DNA of 64,000 bases, taken from Anopheles merus (lineage: Eukaryota; Arthropoda; Insecta; Diptera; Culicidae). The DNA is taken from positions 32,719,255 to 32,783,254 of the forward strand of contig NC_054083.1 in assembly GCF_017562075.2 (NCBI RefSeq), written 5' to 3'. Shown here piece by piece: positions 11,817-25,744 of the stretch; within the stretch, counting starts at the first letter, position 1, and each line of letters starts with the position of its first letter. The position numbers and the translations under genes are program-made. The notes below the pieces were generated by a model. That model saw only the letters and a list, made by a program, of their open reading frames with translations, searched no databases and was not told where the DNA came from.

Positions 11817-14800
11817 CTCTGATGTAAATAGAATGCAATATTTTCTCGCATTTCCTCAAATAAAAAAAAAAGCTGCTTAATATCATTATTTTACCATTTT
11901 TTGTATCAATGTAGAATTAAAACATGATACGATTGACATCATGATTGTCACAAGGATTTTATAAAATTGAGCGTTTCATTCAGTTTTTTATCAGTAAATT
12001 ATATCAAAAATAAGATGTAAAATCGCAAAGGTAAATCTTTCCCAATCGCCATTAAACACTACCACAAGCAATAAACGCCTATCCGCTCGCGGTACGCTCC
12101 CTGCCCGTCCGATGTAACCGTACAGCACGGACATTAATTTACGCGCCAAGATAGCAAATGACAAATTTTTATCAATCCCCCCCTTCATTGGCGAAGACAA
12201 AGCAAACATCACCGCAAGCATTCCCCCCATTAGCCTGTGCCCGGCAACCTCCGCTTCGCCAAACATCTTGCCATATGGCTGGGCAACAAATCTGCTCCAG
12301 GTCGGACGTAGTGCAATTTCGAACCCGGGACCGGTTAAGGAAATTATCCTAATACGTCAACCGTACACGCGTTGGACTACGTCAACCGTACGCTGCTGTT
12401 GATTAATTGCGCCTGTCGGCTCGGTTGACGCGTCCAGTCAGTTCGTGGCCGAGAATGAAACGACTTCCTCGCAATTAATCCCAAGATGTTCCCTTTCCAG
12501 CGATGGCGAGAAACACATACACACATGCATGAAACAAACCGTACTACTAAGCAATGCTACGCAGGTTCACAGGTGTATACCTGATCAACGGTGACGCCAT
12601 TTGCGAGTCCATTCTAGGCATCAAACGCTAAACCCCACCCAAATGCTCAACTCTCGACAGCAGGTTGGCATTAAACGGGTCGCCGGCTGGGGCTGACTAG
12701 CTCCTCAAGAACTGTACAGCAATCCAGCAATCTGAAGCGACGCACACAATTCGTATGCAAATACTTCACTCTTTACCACACCGTCGTTCCATCGCACCAA
12801 AACAAACGCCGCTCGCAATACGACCCGAGACAGGGAAAACAATTAATTACAACGGTTCGGATGTTAATCCCTGCTGAGTGTCCGGAGGATTCCTGGTCCG
12901 TCGGCGTCTGATGCATCCCTAGCGGCAGCTCCAGTACCCTCCATCTACCCGGTGCTGACGGTCGTAATTTCCTCAATTTAATTTTTAATAACCTTCCTGT
13001 CCGAAACGAAAGACACACCCGCCCCCGGCCAAAGTGCCCTCGTTCCGACGACGGCGCCCCTGTAACGTTCGAGGTGAAGTCGAACGAATTCTTCCGTTCG
13101 TTCCGGCTCCACCGCTCGAGCTGCATGCAAATAAACGATCAAAGTTTTTAAATTAGCTTCTAAATTGTTCCTCACTCTCACTCGCTCTTTCTGACCCTTC
13201 ATTGCAAAATTCCCTACATTTGTTTGTGGCGTCGTGGTACGAGTAGCGTGGCCACTTTAAACTGCCAGTTTCCGTCGTGAAAAATTGGAAATTAATGTAA
13301 AAGTCAACAGTGACCAGCACAGTACACAACACCAGTAGAGGGACGAGCACTCCCGTTGACAGAATTGCACATTCGGGTGGCTCGTTTCCTAACGTTTCCA
13401 CCCTCTCAGAACAGAATGGTATGCATGGTCGTGCGATAGTCTCTATGCCGAACAAGTGTTTCCGCGCTCAGCTCCGTTCCGATTAGAGCAGCGTGACATA
13501 ACGTGTGTGTGTCTGTGTGTGTGTGCGAGTGATTGTGTTTTTGTAACGCTCGAGAGGGAGGCCAACAGTCGCGAGGGTTCGGGTAAATTACATGCAACAT
13601 CGAGTGCGGATAATACAATGCATCAACATAAATCTGGTAATCTCTTTCGCGTGCTTTACCCATTTTACCACCCTTCATGGTGCGCTCACCGTTCACGACC
13701 GGCAATGCAAATAGACAACGCCAGCGAGACCGTCCGACGCACCCTTTTGACGAGATTTTAAAAAACGATTATCTCCCCGCCCTCGGTGCGTTAGGGAACC
13801 GTCCGTCCTCATGGTGTGCCGTTGCTAGTTGTCAAATAGTCGCAGCACTAGCAGTAGTTACAGTGCTGCTGCCTCGCTGACGCTGCTACGTTCCTCGCAT
13901 GTACGCTCGGGCTCACTTTCAGCACCCAAATTCACGTAGTAATTATGAAAACGTTATCAGCAGAAACAGTGGGAATAAATATTTGAATCCCAAGCCGATG
14001 CTTTCGAACCAGCGGGCGAGATGAAAAGTCCACAACATTTGCTTGGGTGGTGCCGTGGCCAGTGCAGTGGGCGCGGGCGGCAGACCGTGCAACGTCCGGG
14101 GATTTTAACTCACCCAGCAGGATTTACACATTTCGACATGTTTTCCCGTTGCTCCGTTGGCATTCGCTGTTTACTCAGCATAATGTACCGCGGCACGCGG
14201 CAGCGCTCGGGGGTTGGTGGAAAATGTGAAATAAATCTTACCACGAGTCACGTTTTTCGAGGTACAAATGAAACAAAATGGGTAGAGTAGGGGGGGGGGC
14301 GCTGAACGTATAAAATACCCCGTTGTTTTTACCCTGCATTTTCATGTGTTTTCATTTTGCTCTATAATATTTTATGCTACAGCTCTGGCTGACGATCGTT
14401 TCATAGTTTTCTGGTAGTAAACTGTACAATCAGTTCTGTGTAAATACAGACTATTTATGATGGAGGTTCTGCCGAGTTCCGAGAATTTAAACCCATTTCC
14501 TGGACCGCTCGATTCCACACGCGTTCAAGTGAGTTTCCATTTCAAGATATCAAGGGTGCCCTTTACCCGTGGCGTGGGGCCTTACCAACGCGAACCGTTG
14601 GCGTCCTCTGCCTTTTGTAGCGGAAATTTAATTTCCCGCCAGGGTTCAAATCCTCAACACAATCGACAATCGATTCGATACTGTCAACGCCCACCGTGCA
14701 GATGACTCTTCATCGAAGATGCTGGGGGTAGGAAATGTACCGCGGGAAAGCCAAATTCCGTCGCTATCGCTGGATGAATGCTTTCTCTCGTTCTTTTCCT

Positions 14801-17333
14801 TTTTTTTGTTGTTGTTTTGCTAAATTCATCTCAAAACGAACCCGTAAAGCTTAAGCATTCGCGTGCCACATCGTCCGTCTGCCTTTTCGCCCTGAATAGA
14901 TCTCTTATCGCGACCGGTGTGATCACGATTCTGAAGGGTGCGGATACAAGTGGAACAACAGCAACAGCAACACCGTCTTTGAGTGATTGTCACTTTTGGC
15001 AGTCAATTTTGGGTCGCGACAAAAGCAGTCGCGATAGACTGGCTGGAAAATCAGGAAGGTAGGAGAAGAATAAAAAAAAAGTACAGCACGCTATCAAAAA
15101 GCGTCTAGTCAACAGGATTTACGCCTTGGAATTGAATTATTTTGCCGATGACTTCTAGGCTATGAGCGCAAGCAAGATCAGGAGACAAGGTCCCGGTTTC
15201 CATTTCCGAATGAATGATATACGGTTTCTTGTGCCGTATCGTTGAATATTTAGGAAAAGGGAAATTGTTTTTATTTGATTTTCACTCCCTTTCGTGCCTT
15301 TCTAAAGGATGCTCTCGGGGTGAAAGTGAAAATAAGCTAGATCTACTGGAACGTAGTCATAATTTCGTGCTGTGTCCTGTCAAACAAGTGTAAGGGAAAA
15401 AAATTCAACAATAAAATAATTTTACGTCTTGGTATGAAACCGATACTCTCCAAAATGTCCTCAAAACACACACACACACGCGTGATCGTCATACCCAAAC
15501 GATGCAACAGAGATGGCTAGTGACTGCTTCTCAGAGTCCTTCCCTTGTCGCACCCGGCGAAACGACAATCGCGCACGCGAATGTCCTCCAAATTTCACTG
15601 TTTCACTTTCCGGGCACGTATCGGCAGCCCCGAAATACCACCGAAAATATCTTTTGGCCACTGTCGTTTACAAAAGTGAAAACCGAAGGGCACCTACGGG
15701 GAAAGGCATTCATTTCGTAACCGAAACCACCGATCACCGAACACGACGGAGAGTGGCTTTTCTCTAGCTTTCTGGCAATTTGTACCCCGGCCAAGCACCT
15801 TTTGATGGGGCACTACACGCGCTGCTGGAAGCAGTATGGCAATTCGTAAAACAATATCCCACAGCGTGTAATTTGAGGTGGATAGCGATGGGGGTGGGTA
15901 TAGGGGAGCTAAAGTTTTGCCGGATAGCTGTCGTCAAATAGTAGGATAGATTCAATTACGGTACCCGCCGGTAGACAGCACCAATCGTGTGCATGATGTG
16001 CATTTCTTGATGAATCCATGCACACGCCCCGTCTGCTGGAAGGGTGCGCTCTAACTTTTAATAGCTTCACGTTAGATGGAGCTCGTGATTTGATTACTTT
16101 GGCAGCGGGGAATAGGTTGAAGCAGGGTTCAAAGCGAGCAACAGCAATGAGTTAAATATTTAGGCATTTCAAAGTGATTTGTAAACTAGTTTGCATCGGT
16201 TTTTTTGTATGTTTAATACAGGTATGTATTACGGTTTTACCGTTTGTAGTGTTACTATTCACGAAAGCGCGTCGTTATCGAAAATCCCGGTCCACAATCA
16301 TTCTTTAAAATACTCTGCCCCAGGCTGAAGCCTTCCATCGTTGAAAACATTCGATTTTCAACGGCTTTTACTTTAAATTAGTCAACGTAGCAGCTGTGCT
16401 GTTCTGCGTCTCTAAAATTTGAACAATACCTCACAAGAATAATAATTGAATATAGCAAGCGAAATAACTCTCTGAGAGCTTTGGTAGAGTGGCCTCTAAT
16501 AACATTATTCAACAAAAACAAAATATATTCTTGGCAGATTTGCGATTCAGTAATGATGTTTGATTTTTTGGTTTAAATGTTTTTTTTCTAGCATATAATT
16601 AAATAAAATTATTATGACATGTTTCATGAACAACTGAACAGTGCCTTTAACATCATTTATACATGGCAGTTCCTCAATAGCTCTAAACAATTGGAATGAT
16701 CTAGTATCCTAACATCTTTTAAGCTTACAGTTGTAGCTATCTCATGTTAATTATGTTTGTTGTTTAAGTGGGTTTCTATATGAGCTAGCTTTTTATATGG
16801 AGTTTTACTCTTGCTGAAATCATGACAACACTACATATAAAACCCCAAACATAGCCTCAGATTTTCTGCCCAAATTATTTTATCAGGCCTAGATCAGCCT
16901 GAAAAATATGTAATGAAATTACGATTTGTCGCTCGCGCAATCAGGTTAGCTTATAAAGGATTGAATTTGTTTGCTCCAGGTTATATATTGTGTGAAGTAA
17001 GGTTAAACATTGTTTGAATCGATGCCTTTTCTTTTGATAAAAGTAGTATAACTCAGTAACTGTAACAAGGATACAACTATGATGATTATTACTGTCCATT
17101 TTACTGGTTGAACATTTCAGCATTCTGGCATAAAATATAGAAGTCCCCTTCTAGTGCTAGTTTTTACATTCCAAGGTATCACTTTGATCTCAAGTTTCAT
17201 AAACTATACTTATTGAGCCTCGATGAGTTGTTTTCCCCACAAAAATATATTAAGAACAAATTGTAATTTAATTTATATTTATTTATTTCTTTTTTGTGTT
17301 CCTCCTATAAAAAACATTAATTTTTGTAACTAT
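11817..17333. other. Non-coding stretch without recognised gene
   Basis: A GC-balanced part (12000-15900) with many overlapping short frames on both strands is followed by an AT-rich part (16140-17330). A 14-base direct repeat TACGTCAACCGTAC occurs at 12353 and 12378. Small GT runs lie near 13501-13525 and a G run near 14290. No frame shows family motifs. Confidence 0.45.
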
Positions 17334-17549
17334 CTTCTTCTTCTTCTTTGGCTCAACAACCGATGCCGGTCAAGGCCTGCCAACACACTTGTGGGGTTGG
17401 CTTTCAGTGACTTATTGATTTCCCCCCATAGCAGGATAGTCAGTCCTACGTATGGCGGCACGGTCTATTTGGGGCTTGAACCCATGACGGGCATGTTGTT
17501 AAGTCGTACGAGTTGACGACTGTACCATTAGACCGGCCCATTAGGAATG
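17334..17549 (-). mobile_element. tRNA-derived SINE, minus strand
   Basis: Read on the minus strand, a tRNA-like head carries an A-box-like segment (TAATGGTACAGTCG) and a perfect B box (GGGTTCAAGCCCC), followed by a family-specific body and a (GAA)n tail. The body matches the copies at 24409 and 40983. A 12-bp target-site duplication TTTTGTAACTAT flanks it at 17322-17333 and 17550-17561. It is non-autonomous: pol III transcription and LINE-supplied reverse transcription are expected from SINE biology. Compared with the other copies it lacks a few bases near the tail and keeps extra bases upstream of the head. Confidence 0.92.
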
Positions 17550-17561
17550 TTTTGTAACTAT

Positions 17562-20500
17562 AGCATACACAAAAACATATGCTACTGATTCTCGCCATAT
17601 CCAAGTGCAACATTCCTTTTTCGAGATTTTCCTCAACAAATACATCTGCCTCGCCAACACTACCATTCCGATTGAAACATTTACAAACAGCAATAACGAA
17701 AGCATAACATTGCAGCATCGGCAACTTCCGCCGGAGCCTCCTGTCTCCTGATGTCTCCTTTCAAAAAACCCCTACTAGCTGGCATTGCCCGCACAGCTGC
17801 TAAATGGTTACACTTCGAGTCGCAGCACAGCATCAGCTACGCCTTACCCGAAACGAGCTATTCCAGGGAAAATTGAAAAATTATCATCATGTTTATTGCA
17901 CTTCCTCTTTTCCTCACCCGCCAACCAGCCAACCACTACAATGCACCATGCCGTGGATGATGCAGCGTACCTGGCCCCGATCGCACGACGAAAGCAGCTT
18001 TAGCAAATGGCATATGATGAAATTGAAATCGCGACGACAAACTCTCGTTATACTAATCTATACAAACAGTGAAATCCTACCGCACACGCTTTTTGCATCC
18101 CGAAAAAACGGAACGGCACGATGCAAACGACCCAGGATCAATCGTACGTCGTCACCAGCGCCAGTGCCACCGGGGATGGGAAATGGAGGGCCGGCGGTTA
18201 TGAGATTTTTATCGTCCTGTGTGTGTGTGTGTGTTTCTCTCTGTGTTTCTTTCACCCCATTCGGGCCACCACTGTGAACATGTGTGTAGAAAGTTTTAAG
18301 AGCGAAAAACAAAAACAAAAACCGGAACGTTTCGTTTTGTGGGGGAAAACACGGAAATGAATCCCGCACAAACGCACCCGGCGCGCCAGAAACAGCCGTC
18401 GGGAGCAATTTGAAAACATGCCAAACAAACGGGAACAAGCTGCGAGCTGCATGGTGGGTTGTGTGTTTGCGAGTGCTGGTGGAGCGTCTAGTGTTTATGG
18501 GGTTTGTTCTTCCTGAACGCTCCAATCACGCGCTCCGCCAACAACCGCCGTCCGTTTCGATGGCTTAAGCTTTTGTTTGTTCCGTTCAGCTGTACTGTAC
18601 GGCACCGGCTTCAAGCTCGTCACCCGGGCGTTCGATACGGCATAGCAGCCCCGGAACAAAAGTGCAGACAAGGCGATAAAAACGCGCCGACATGCTTCGA
18701 CTTAATTAGTACTAATGGTTGCCCGTGGACCTTTTTGTTTGCTTCCCGTCACCATTTATTTACTCCGAGATGCTGTGTCGCGATGGCCACGCTGCTGAAC
18801 AACCAATTCCAGGGGTCTTGTAGGGTTTGAAACGCCTTGGACAGAACACTGGCACTGAAGATTCATACCCCTTTGCGGTGAACGGGCGTTTTTGTTCCTT
18901 TTCTTGACTCTTTCAGTCACTTCAGTTGCGTCTAAAGTTGCCCTGTACGTAGTTATCGCAACCGTAAAAGCGAATAGGTTAGGTTCTATCTGCAGCACTG
19001 GCACGGTTTGCATGTGCAGTACCCGTTGCCGAAGCTTCTTGATGGCAGATGGCACCGACTGCTGAGACATCTTGTCCACCGTCCACGTACCACAGCACGC
19101 CCGTGTTGCTCACCATCTGTCAACGCGTGGCAATGAATTTAGAGCTGAAATTTATGTTCACAACTTGGTGGTTCTCTCTCTCTCTCTCGCCCCCGCTCCG
19201 AAGGGGCAACGGTAACAGGAAACCCACACCAACCAACCAACATCCCAAAACACAACCCACAAAACCCGAAAAACCAACGAACTGCGGGGAGGGAAATAGA
19301 AGCTTTCCGGAACGAAGCTCGAAAGTTATTGTTCCACGCGCGGTACAAACTTTCGTTCGTCTGGTCGTGGCGGCCAAGTGCAATAACACGGACACACACA
19401 CACAGCCCACTCACTTCCTCAGTGCACGGCCAACAAGATGGACCCCGGGAGATGAATTAGTGACTTAGTTTTAATACCGCAAGGAAACACCAAACCCCGA
19501 ACGGAGACGGAACCCACCGAGCAAGACGCATTGTGCGCGCGCGAACACGCACATTAAGGCCAAAACTTTGCGTCACGACTTCTGCCACCGCGTCACCGCG
19601 GGGACACTGACAGTATCTTGCTCCGCAGGGCCGGACCAAATCATGCCATGGATTGTGATGGTTTGGCGATGGAAATTGCTTCCAAGCGAAGGTACGTATC
19701 GTGCTTTGGCCTGCCGGAAAGTTTATCATTAATATTTCACTCCATATGAGTGGTGGGCCGTCAAGTTTTCCCCTCGTGCACTGCTGGAGAAGTAATTCTA
19801 TTGCCTGCCACCTTCGAGATGTTGGCTGTCCGGGGGGTGGAGGCAGCAAAACCCATCCACGCCACGAATTCTCTGGACTTTGCTCTGGACCAGCCTGACA
19901 GTTTCAATCACGTCTTGCGGTTCGGGAAAAGTTACCACCCCCCTGTGCAGCACTGTGTACAGATCATGCAAAGGAAGTAATGGCCGGAATGGTAGAAAGT
20001 TGCCTCTCCCATCACCACGCAGGCACCATTCGGCGCTTCGGCAAACCCATTAACTAATTGAAATGTGAACCGTGGCTTTTGCGTGCTTCCATCGACGACG
20101 CGTCCAACTGCCAGCGACCGACAGCGCGTTACGATTAAATATTCAATTAATTCCACTTCCCAGTGGAAATCAAAAGCCCTGATTACTATTCACTCTGCCC
20201 CAGCGGCAAAGTGCCTTTCCGTTCACGCGCGGCATCCACCCGGATGCTTCTCTAGCCGCACATGGTACGCTACGCACGCATTAGTACACCAAGGAGCCGC
20301 CGCACCGTAAGGACATCTCAAAGTAAGTGTTGCTTCTCAATCACCACGGACCAAATCGGCCACAGCTCGGTGCTAATGTGACCGCACCGCAACGGCGATT
20401 TTATGAGCCCGCACAGCATTAGCTTCCGATGCGTTTTTATGGCCGAACAAGGGTCGTTAAGGCTTGTTGTGATCGGGGCCAAACAGCCGAACACCCAATT

Positions 20501-23475
20501 GGCCTTTTCGGGTGCAGCGGAGGACAGAGACAGTCCGGCCTGATGTGGCCATTTATATGCAAGAAGGTACGTTCATAAATAAATTCTAATTTCACTACGA
20601 TACGTCGCCGTTCCCCGCAGTCCCGGGCCCAATTATCACGACAACGGACGGCTCCAGACAGTGCAACAGTGCGCCAACTAAATGCTAAAATAAACAGTAC
20701 AAGGGGAACTGGTACTTTATGCTTGTCTGTTGAAAGCAAACTATTTCCTCTCCGCCCATGATACAGGACAGAGAAAGAGCGCACGATAGAGAGGATGCAA
20801 AAAAGAGTGCGAAAAATACAAAAAACAATTAAACGAATGTATTCCCTCCCGCAGACTCCGCCGAACGCGCTCCAAGGCATAGGCATGAAGCGGGGCTTCC
20901 GGCGACACGGCACAGTTGACCCCGGAAGTGGTAGATAAATTTATTCCCATTTAATTCTTAATTAAGATCAAATGATGATAATAGATGGAATAAAAGATTC
21001 GCTAAAGCCTCCTGCACAGTGGAAAAAAAAACCCGCACCCTGATGCTGCTGGTTGTGTTGTTTCGGCTTTCGCTTTTGTTTGTTTGACGGGGTAATACGG
21101 CCCCGCATGCCGCGTCCTTTTATTTGCGTGTCGGAATGGGGCAGGAAATTAAATTAAAGTGAAAATCCGTCGGCTTTCGATTCTTGGAGCTAGTTGGCGT
21201 TAACATTTTATCACACACCGGCTGTGAAACCGATTGGGATGTGTATCCAATTTAAGGATGAACGTGAAATATTGCCCCGGCGTTGCGTTCCTGAAAACGC
21301 AAGGTGTGAAAACAGGTGACACACAAATAAACCATATTTCAGTGGATCGTTTACAGAACGTGATGTTTTAAAGGAATAAATTAATTGATTCATTGAACAC
21401 AGATAAGCAGGAATGATAAAAGCCCTAGGGCTTCATTATGACACTTTTTCCAAAATTTGTTGTTTTTTAGTTCGAAGTTTTATATGATACTAATTGATCG
21501 AAGGATTTAAGTTACAGTTGGATTACAGTTCAGGTATTTCTTGAAGAATAATTTTATGCTCTTGTAATTACAGGGTTTTAAAACCCCAACTTTCTATTTA
21601 TTGTTTGAGTCTTTGCATGAGCTACAATCTTTTGATATGTCATGCGTGCACATCCATGTCTCACATTTCGTGACAGTTCATCAGATCATTTTATTAATTA
21701 ATGTAAATCATTTTATCTTCTATTCATCTAAATCCTCGGGTTTGTGATCGACATGAATACTTTGTTAATACTTAATAGCGAGGTACGATAGTGAATTCAT
21801 GCGTTCGTAAGAGTCTTTTAGGAGCGTTAAATTCTATGGACGGTATCTCACGTTTTCCTTCAAGGCTCTAACAAAAGACACTTTGAATTGTACGACGGTA
21901 GCACCATCACCCGGTGACGGTAGGGAAGGAGTCTCACGGCAAACCTGGTAGATTTCCGCCGAATTGATTCAATTCGATTACTCGAATTAAAAGTAGATAA
22001 ATCACCAATAATATTATCTTATTCAAGTACATATCGTACGTATAAACAATAGAGTGTTTTGATCGTAATTAGGTCACGAAATGCTCTCGAAAAACAAATA
22101 ATCCAGTCTAGTAATTGATGTCCTCCCGCAACAATGTTTTAAAGATACTGAATGAAAGTAAGCCGAGAGTCAAGCTAAAATTTGCCTACCTTTAAACGCA
22201 TACAACAAAAATAAACGTTTTACCCTGCGCATCAATGTAACGATTTTCAGGTCACTTTTCAGCAAGAAGACAATGAACATATTGCTTGCTAATTGTAAAC
22301 GGCCATGTGGTTATTATTTAGTGCGATTAATCATAATCCCACCACAATACTGCTTTCTCTTTTGCCACTATGGTTTGTCAAACATCACAGGCTGATTTGC
22401 ATCGTGTGGCAAGACAAAAAAGAGTTTATAATTAAAAAAAGGTATTACTCGTTGATGCAATAATATTCCTCTAACATCTCAGAACTATCTGAGCCGTTGG
22501 TGCACAACATTCCAGCTAAAATAATCCCGATAAATACTATCCACTACGAGTGAAAATGCTAGACCACTTCCGCCCAGCGCTATCGTTTTTTTTATAACCT
22601 TCTCTGTTGGCAGTCCCCTCACGAACGTGCCATTTTATCGTATACAAATTCCATTTCTTTACTGCCACTCTACGGCTAAAAGTGCTAAAAGAGCGCACTG
22701 ATGTGCAAACTACGCGAACGTCCAACACTCATCCTGCCGCTTCCCATCAGTACATCCCCTTTCTTGGCTGCTCGAGGTGTGCAAAAACGCCGTGCTGAAA
22801 ACGGAAACAGGAAACCCCATCGAAAACCGATCTCTATCCCATCGGCCGACAGATAGTCGAGTCTAGTGTGGGTAAGGGTGGATAGAAGACACACAAAAAA
22901 ACTAGATAGACGAAAGAATTACATCACTTGGAAGGCATGAATTATTCAAAACATATGGCCTGAATGCCAGAACCCGGAAGCAAAGTGGCTACTTCACCCG
23001 CCACAGCCGAACGGTGCACCGTGTACGTTGTTATATGCTCTCCCTTTTAACATTTCGTGTTATTTTTTTGTATGTGCTGTTCCCTCTATTACAGCGAGCA
23101 TTTGCTCTTACGATCCGATGCTGGCCATAGTTTGAACGATTTTATCATCCCGCTAAAGATGAACCGGAGGTGCCACAACTAAGCAACACTACCGCTCACT
23201 ATCGATTCGGCGGTCGGAGGTGAACGAATTCGAACCGTTTGAAATGGCATCCGAAAAACAGCATCGCATCATCGTATCGACGCTCCATCGGCCAGCCTCG
23301 AAACCCTCGAGACGCCAAACCGTACAATATCCATTTATCTCTAATCAAATAGGCCCATCCCTGCACCGTACAGTTCCGTTGAACGCACCTTCAAAGGGAG
23401 CCTCAGTTATTTCCCAATTCTTCCGCTTTGCTCGCTTTCATAAAGGTCTATTACGGTCCGACGCTTCTAGCAAAA
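17562..23475. other. Non-coding stretch without recognised gene
   Basis: GC-balanced to about 20950, AT-rich from about 21380 to 22530, then mixed. GT runs lie near 18218-18237 and a CT run near 19174-19190. Overlapping frames up to 158 codons (for example 20437-20913 minus) are open on both strands and have no recognisable content. Confidence 0.45.
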
Positions 23476-23630
23476 ATGGCTACTCGCATTTGCATAGCCA
23501 GCATAACGGTGCGGAATAACTCTGGGGGATGGCTTTGCATTGATCTCGATGCAGAAGGAGGAATGTATGCTGGCATACGTTTTTCCAAGGGAGCATTCTT
23601 TGCTTCCTGTTCATGCGATCGCTCAGTGAG
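23476..23630 (+). CDS. Candidate 5' coding exon, product unknown
   Basis: An ATG in a strong insect initiation context (CAAAAATGGC) opens 51 codons plus two bases ending at a consensus donor GTGAG|GTAAGTG (donor at 23631). The peptide begins MATRICIAS and contains NSGGWLCIDLDAEGG and FASCSCDR. I recognise no family and found no matching downstream exon. The frame also stays open upstream to 23428, so the start is only a preference. It could be a chance frame beside a chance donor. Confidence 0.2.
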
Positions 23631-24137
23631 GTAAGTGAATTGGGCAGTTATTGTGCATCAGATGGGAGAAGTCTGTACTGCGTAAGGGATTTGTTGCTTC
23701 TGTGAGAAGGTGTAGTTTGTGTTTGTGCATGCATTGCTTCTAGATATTAAAAAATGCCACTTTTCCGTATATATTTACTTGACCTAATTCAACGCTGCAA
23801 GACAAATTTAAAGTCATTTTTTGTATTACTAAAATGATTGAGGCGTTATCTTGACGTCATTCATCACGACTAAAAATTAAAAGATTGCACTCCAAAGATG
23901 GTGTCATTGAATTTACGAGTCATTATGTATGTAACGCTTGCTATCCAAGACGTGTGTTGCAAGAAGAAGTGACAATATGATTGTAAGTTAAGAATTATTT
24001 ATCATTTATTATTTGCTATTTGTAATTCACAAGAGTACCTTTTGAAAAGCAAGTGAGCTGATATGAAATTTCATTGATCTGGTTTGTAATTTCAATCTGG
24101 CTCAATTTTGCAAACAAAGCTTCTTGTGTTGCTCGTT

Positions 24138-24337
24138 ACAATGGCTGGTATTATTTAATCCGTTCGTAGCGGCGGCGTACGTCCCGACACTCATTTTCCT
24201 AAAGTACTAGATGGTTGCTATAGTTATTCACCGCGGCGTTGTATGACCGGGATCAAGAAATGTGTTGCCATCCCTAGAATTTCATGTGAGCGCCGTACGC
24301 CGCCGCTACGAACGGATTCAATAATACCTGCCAATGT
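24138..24337. mobile_element. 200-bp palindromic MITE
   Basis: Terminal inverted repeats of about 45 bp are collinear: ACAATGGCTGGTATTATT then AATCCGTTCGTAGCGGCGG on the left, against CCGCCGCTACGAACGGATT then AATAATACCTGCCAATGT on the right. Inner bases continue with weaker complementarity. The short length and lack of coding frame fit a miniature DNA transposon. No clear target-site duplication was found. Confidence 0.8.
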
Positions 24338-24408
24338 GTTTGTGAACTTCAAAAGATTTGCTGTAAGGACATTTTTACACTACTATACTATTATATTATA
24401 TTATATTA

Positions 24409-24616
24409 GCCGGTCTCGTAGTACAGTCGTCAACTCGTACGACTTAACAACATGCCCGTCATGGGTTCAAGCCCCAAATGGACCGTGCCGCCATACGTAG
24501 GACTGACTATCCAGCTATGGGGGGATCAATAAGTCACTGAAAGCCAAACCCACAAGTAGTGTGGTACAGGCAGGCCTTGACCGGCAACGGTTGTTGAGCC
24601 AAAAGAAGAAGAAGAA
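24409..24616 (+). mobile_element. tRNA-derived SINE, plus strand
   Basis: A 208-bp copy with the B box GGGTTCAAGCCCC, the body motifs CCATACGTAGGACTGACTAT and GGCCTTGACCGGCAACGG, and an (AGA)n tail. It is almost identical to the copy at 40983-41190; I noticed only one body difference, CCAGC versus CCTGC. It sits in a TTATATTA-rich target whose low complexity hides the duplication boundary. High similarity to the other copy suggests recent activity. Confidence 0.92.
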
Positions 24617-25695
24617 TATTATTATATTATCGATAATCTAACACCATTTACAATCTCCCTTTGCTTAACACAAATAACAAAACATTAGCTGTGCACAGAA
24701 AAAAAACTAAAATACCGATCTCTACACGACAACAAAACATCCGTAATGTGCTTCCAGCCATGAAAAATATGCGAAACATATTCCGCATACATTGCGCTCG
24801 CTAAGCGCAACCACAATTGCATCCATTCTTCTCCAAAACGTTGCGCTTGTTGCGTCCCCTTCCCTTCAGGTCCCTTTGCACCAATCCAACCTCCAGCCGG
24901 GAAACATATCACCTCACAGAATGGGCTCTACGTTTGCCGCATAATGCCAAAACCAAAGCATATCGAATGTCGGAGATGAGTGGAAAGTGCCCTGTCCCCC
25001 CCCCCCACCCGCTAAAAGTATTGTTACCCCGCGCCGTTGCGCTTACCATCAGGTGCGGCAAGCCCAACATGGAGAATACTCCCGGTGTACAGCTTTCTAG
25101 CGGCTCGAATAAACAATGCTTCCCTTCCCGCGAACACAAAATCCGGTACATTACGGAACCACCGGGGCGCAATGAGCATAAACATAAATAAACACATGAG
25201 CATAAAATTCGACATTTAGCAACGTTAACAAGAAAACCAAAGCAAAAAAAAGGCAAACGATTGCATTAGGACAAAGCGGGAAAGGAATGTTTTTTCCCGC
25301 TGCAAAGGGAAGGAAAGAACGCAGAAACATCGGAGGTAGAAAGCATAAGAGAAAATAAATAAATAAAAACACGAAATGGAAATGAACAAGCAACATTTAC
25401 AACCTAACACGGGGTGCCGCATACGACGATGCCTGGCTAAGAAACGGGAAACATGTTTCGGGTCCGCTTCCGAGGTCGTTCGCCAGGATAAGATATCCTG
25501 CAATGGGGGGAAGGCACTGATCAAAACCTGGCAAAAAAAGGCGGAGGAGAAAAATTGAATCTTTCGGATTTTACCAAGGCTCAACAAAAGCGTACGTCGA
25601 CGGTGGATGCATTAACAAAACGAAAACGGAGCGGAAGGATGTAAATGTGTGCTTGCCTCGTTGAAACCATGTGCAGCGCGCATACAGATGATGAC
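24617..25695. other. Non-coding stretch without recognised gene
   Basis: Mixed composition, with a C run at about 24998-25008. No supported feature. Confidence 0.45.

Positions 25696-25742
<47 letters not shown>
25696..25742. repeat. (GT)n microsatellite
   Basis: An uninterrupted TG dinucleotide tract of about 45 bases. Confidence 0.96.

Positions 25743-25744
<2 letters not shown>

Noticed and set aside
12353..12391. Regulatory CRE-like pair (TACGTCAACCGTAC twice)
   Set aside because: Short direct repeat without promoter context; too weak to call.
14640..14660. GGTTCAAATCC word resembling a tRNA T-loop
   Set aside because: No matching acceptor stem, D arm or anticodon arm upstream; not a tRNA.
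17334..17549. tRNA gene suggested by the A and B boxes
   Set aside because: The tRNA-like head lacks a foldable anticodon arm and continues into the SINE body with target-site duplications; it is a retroposon.
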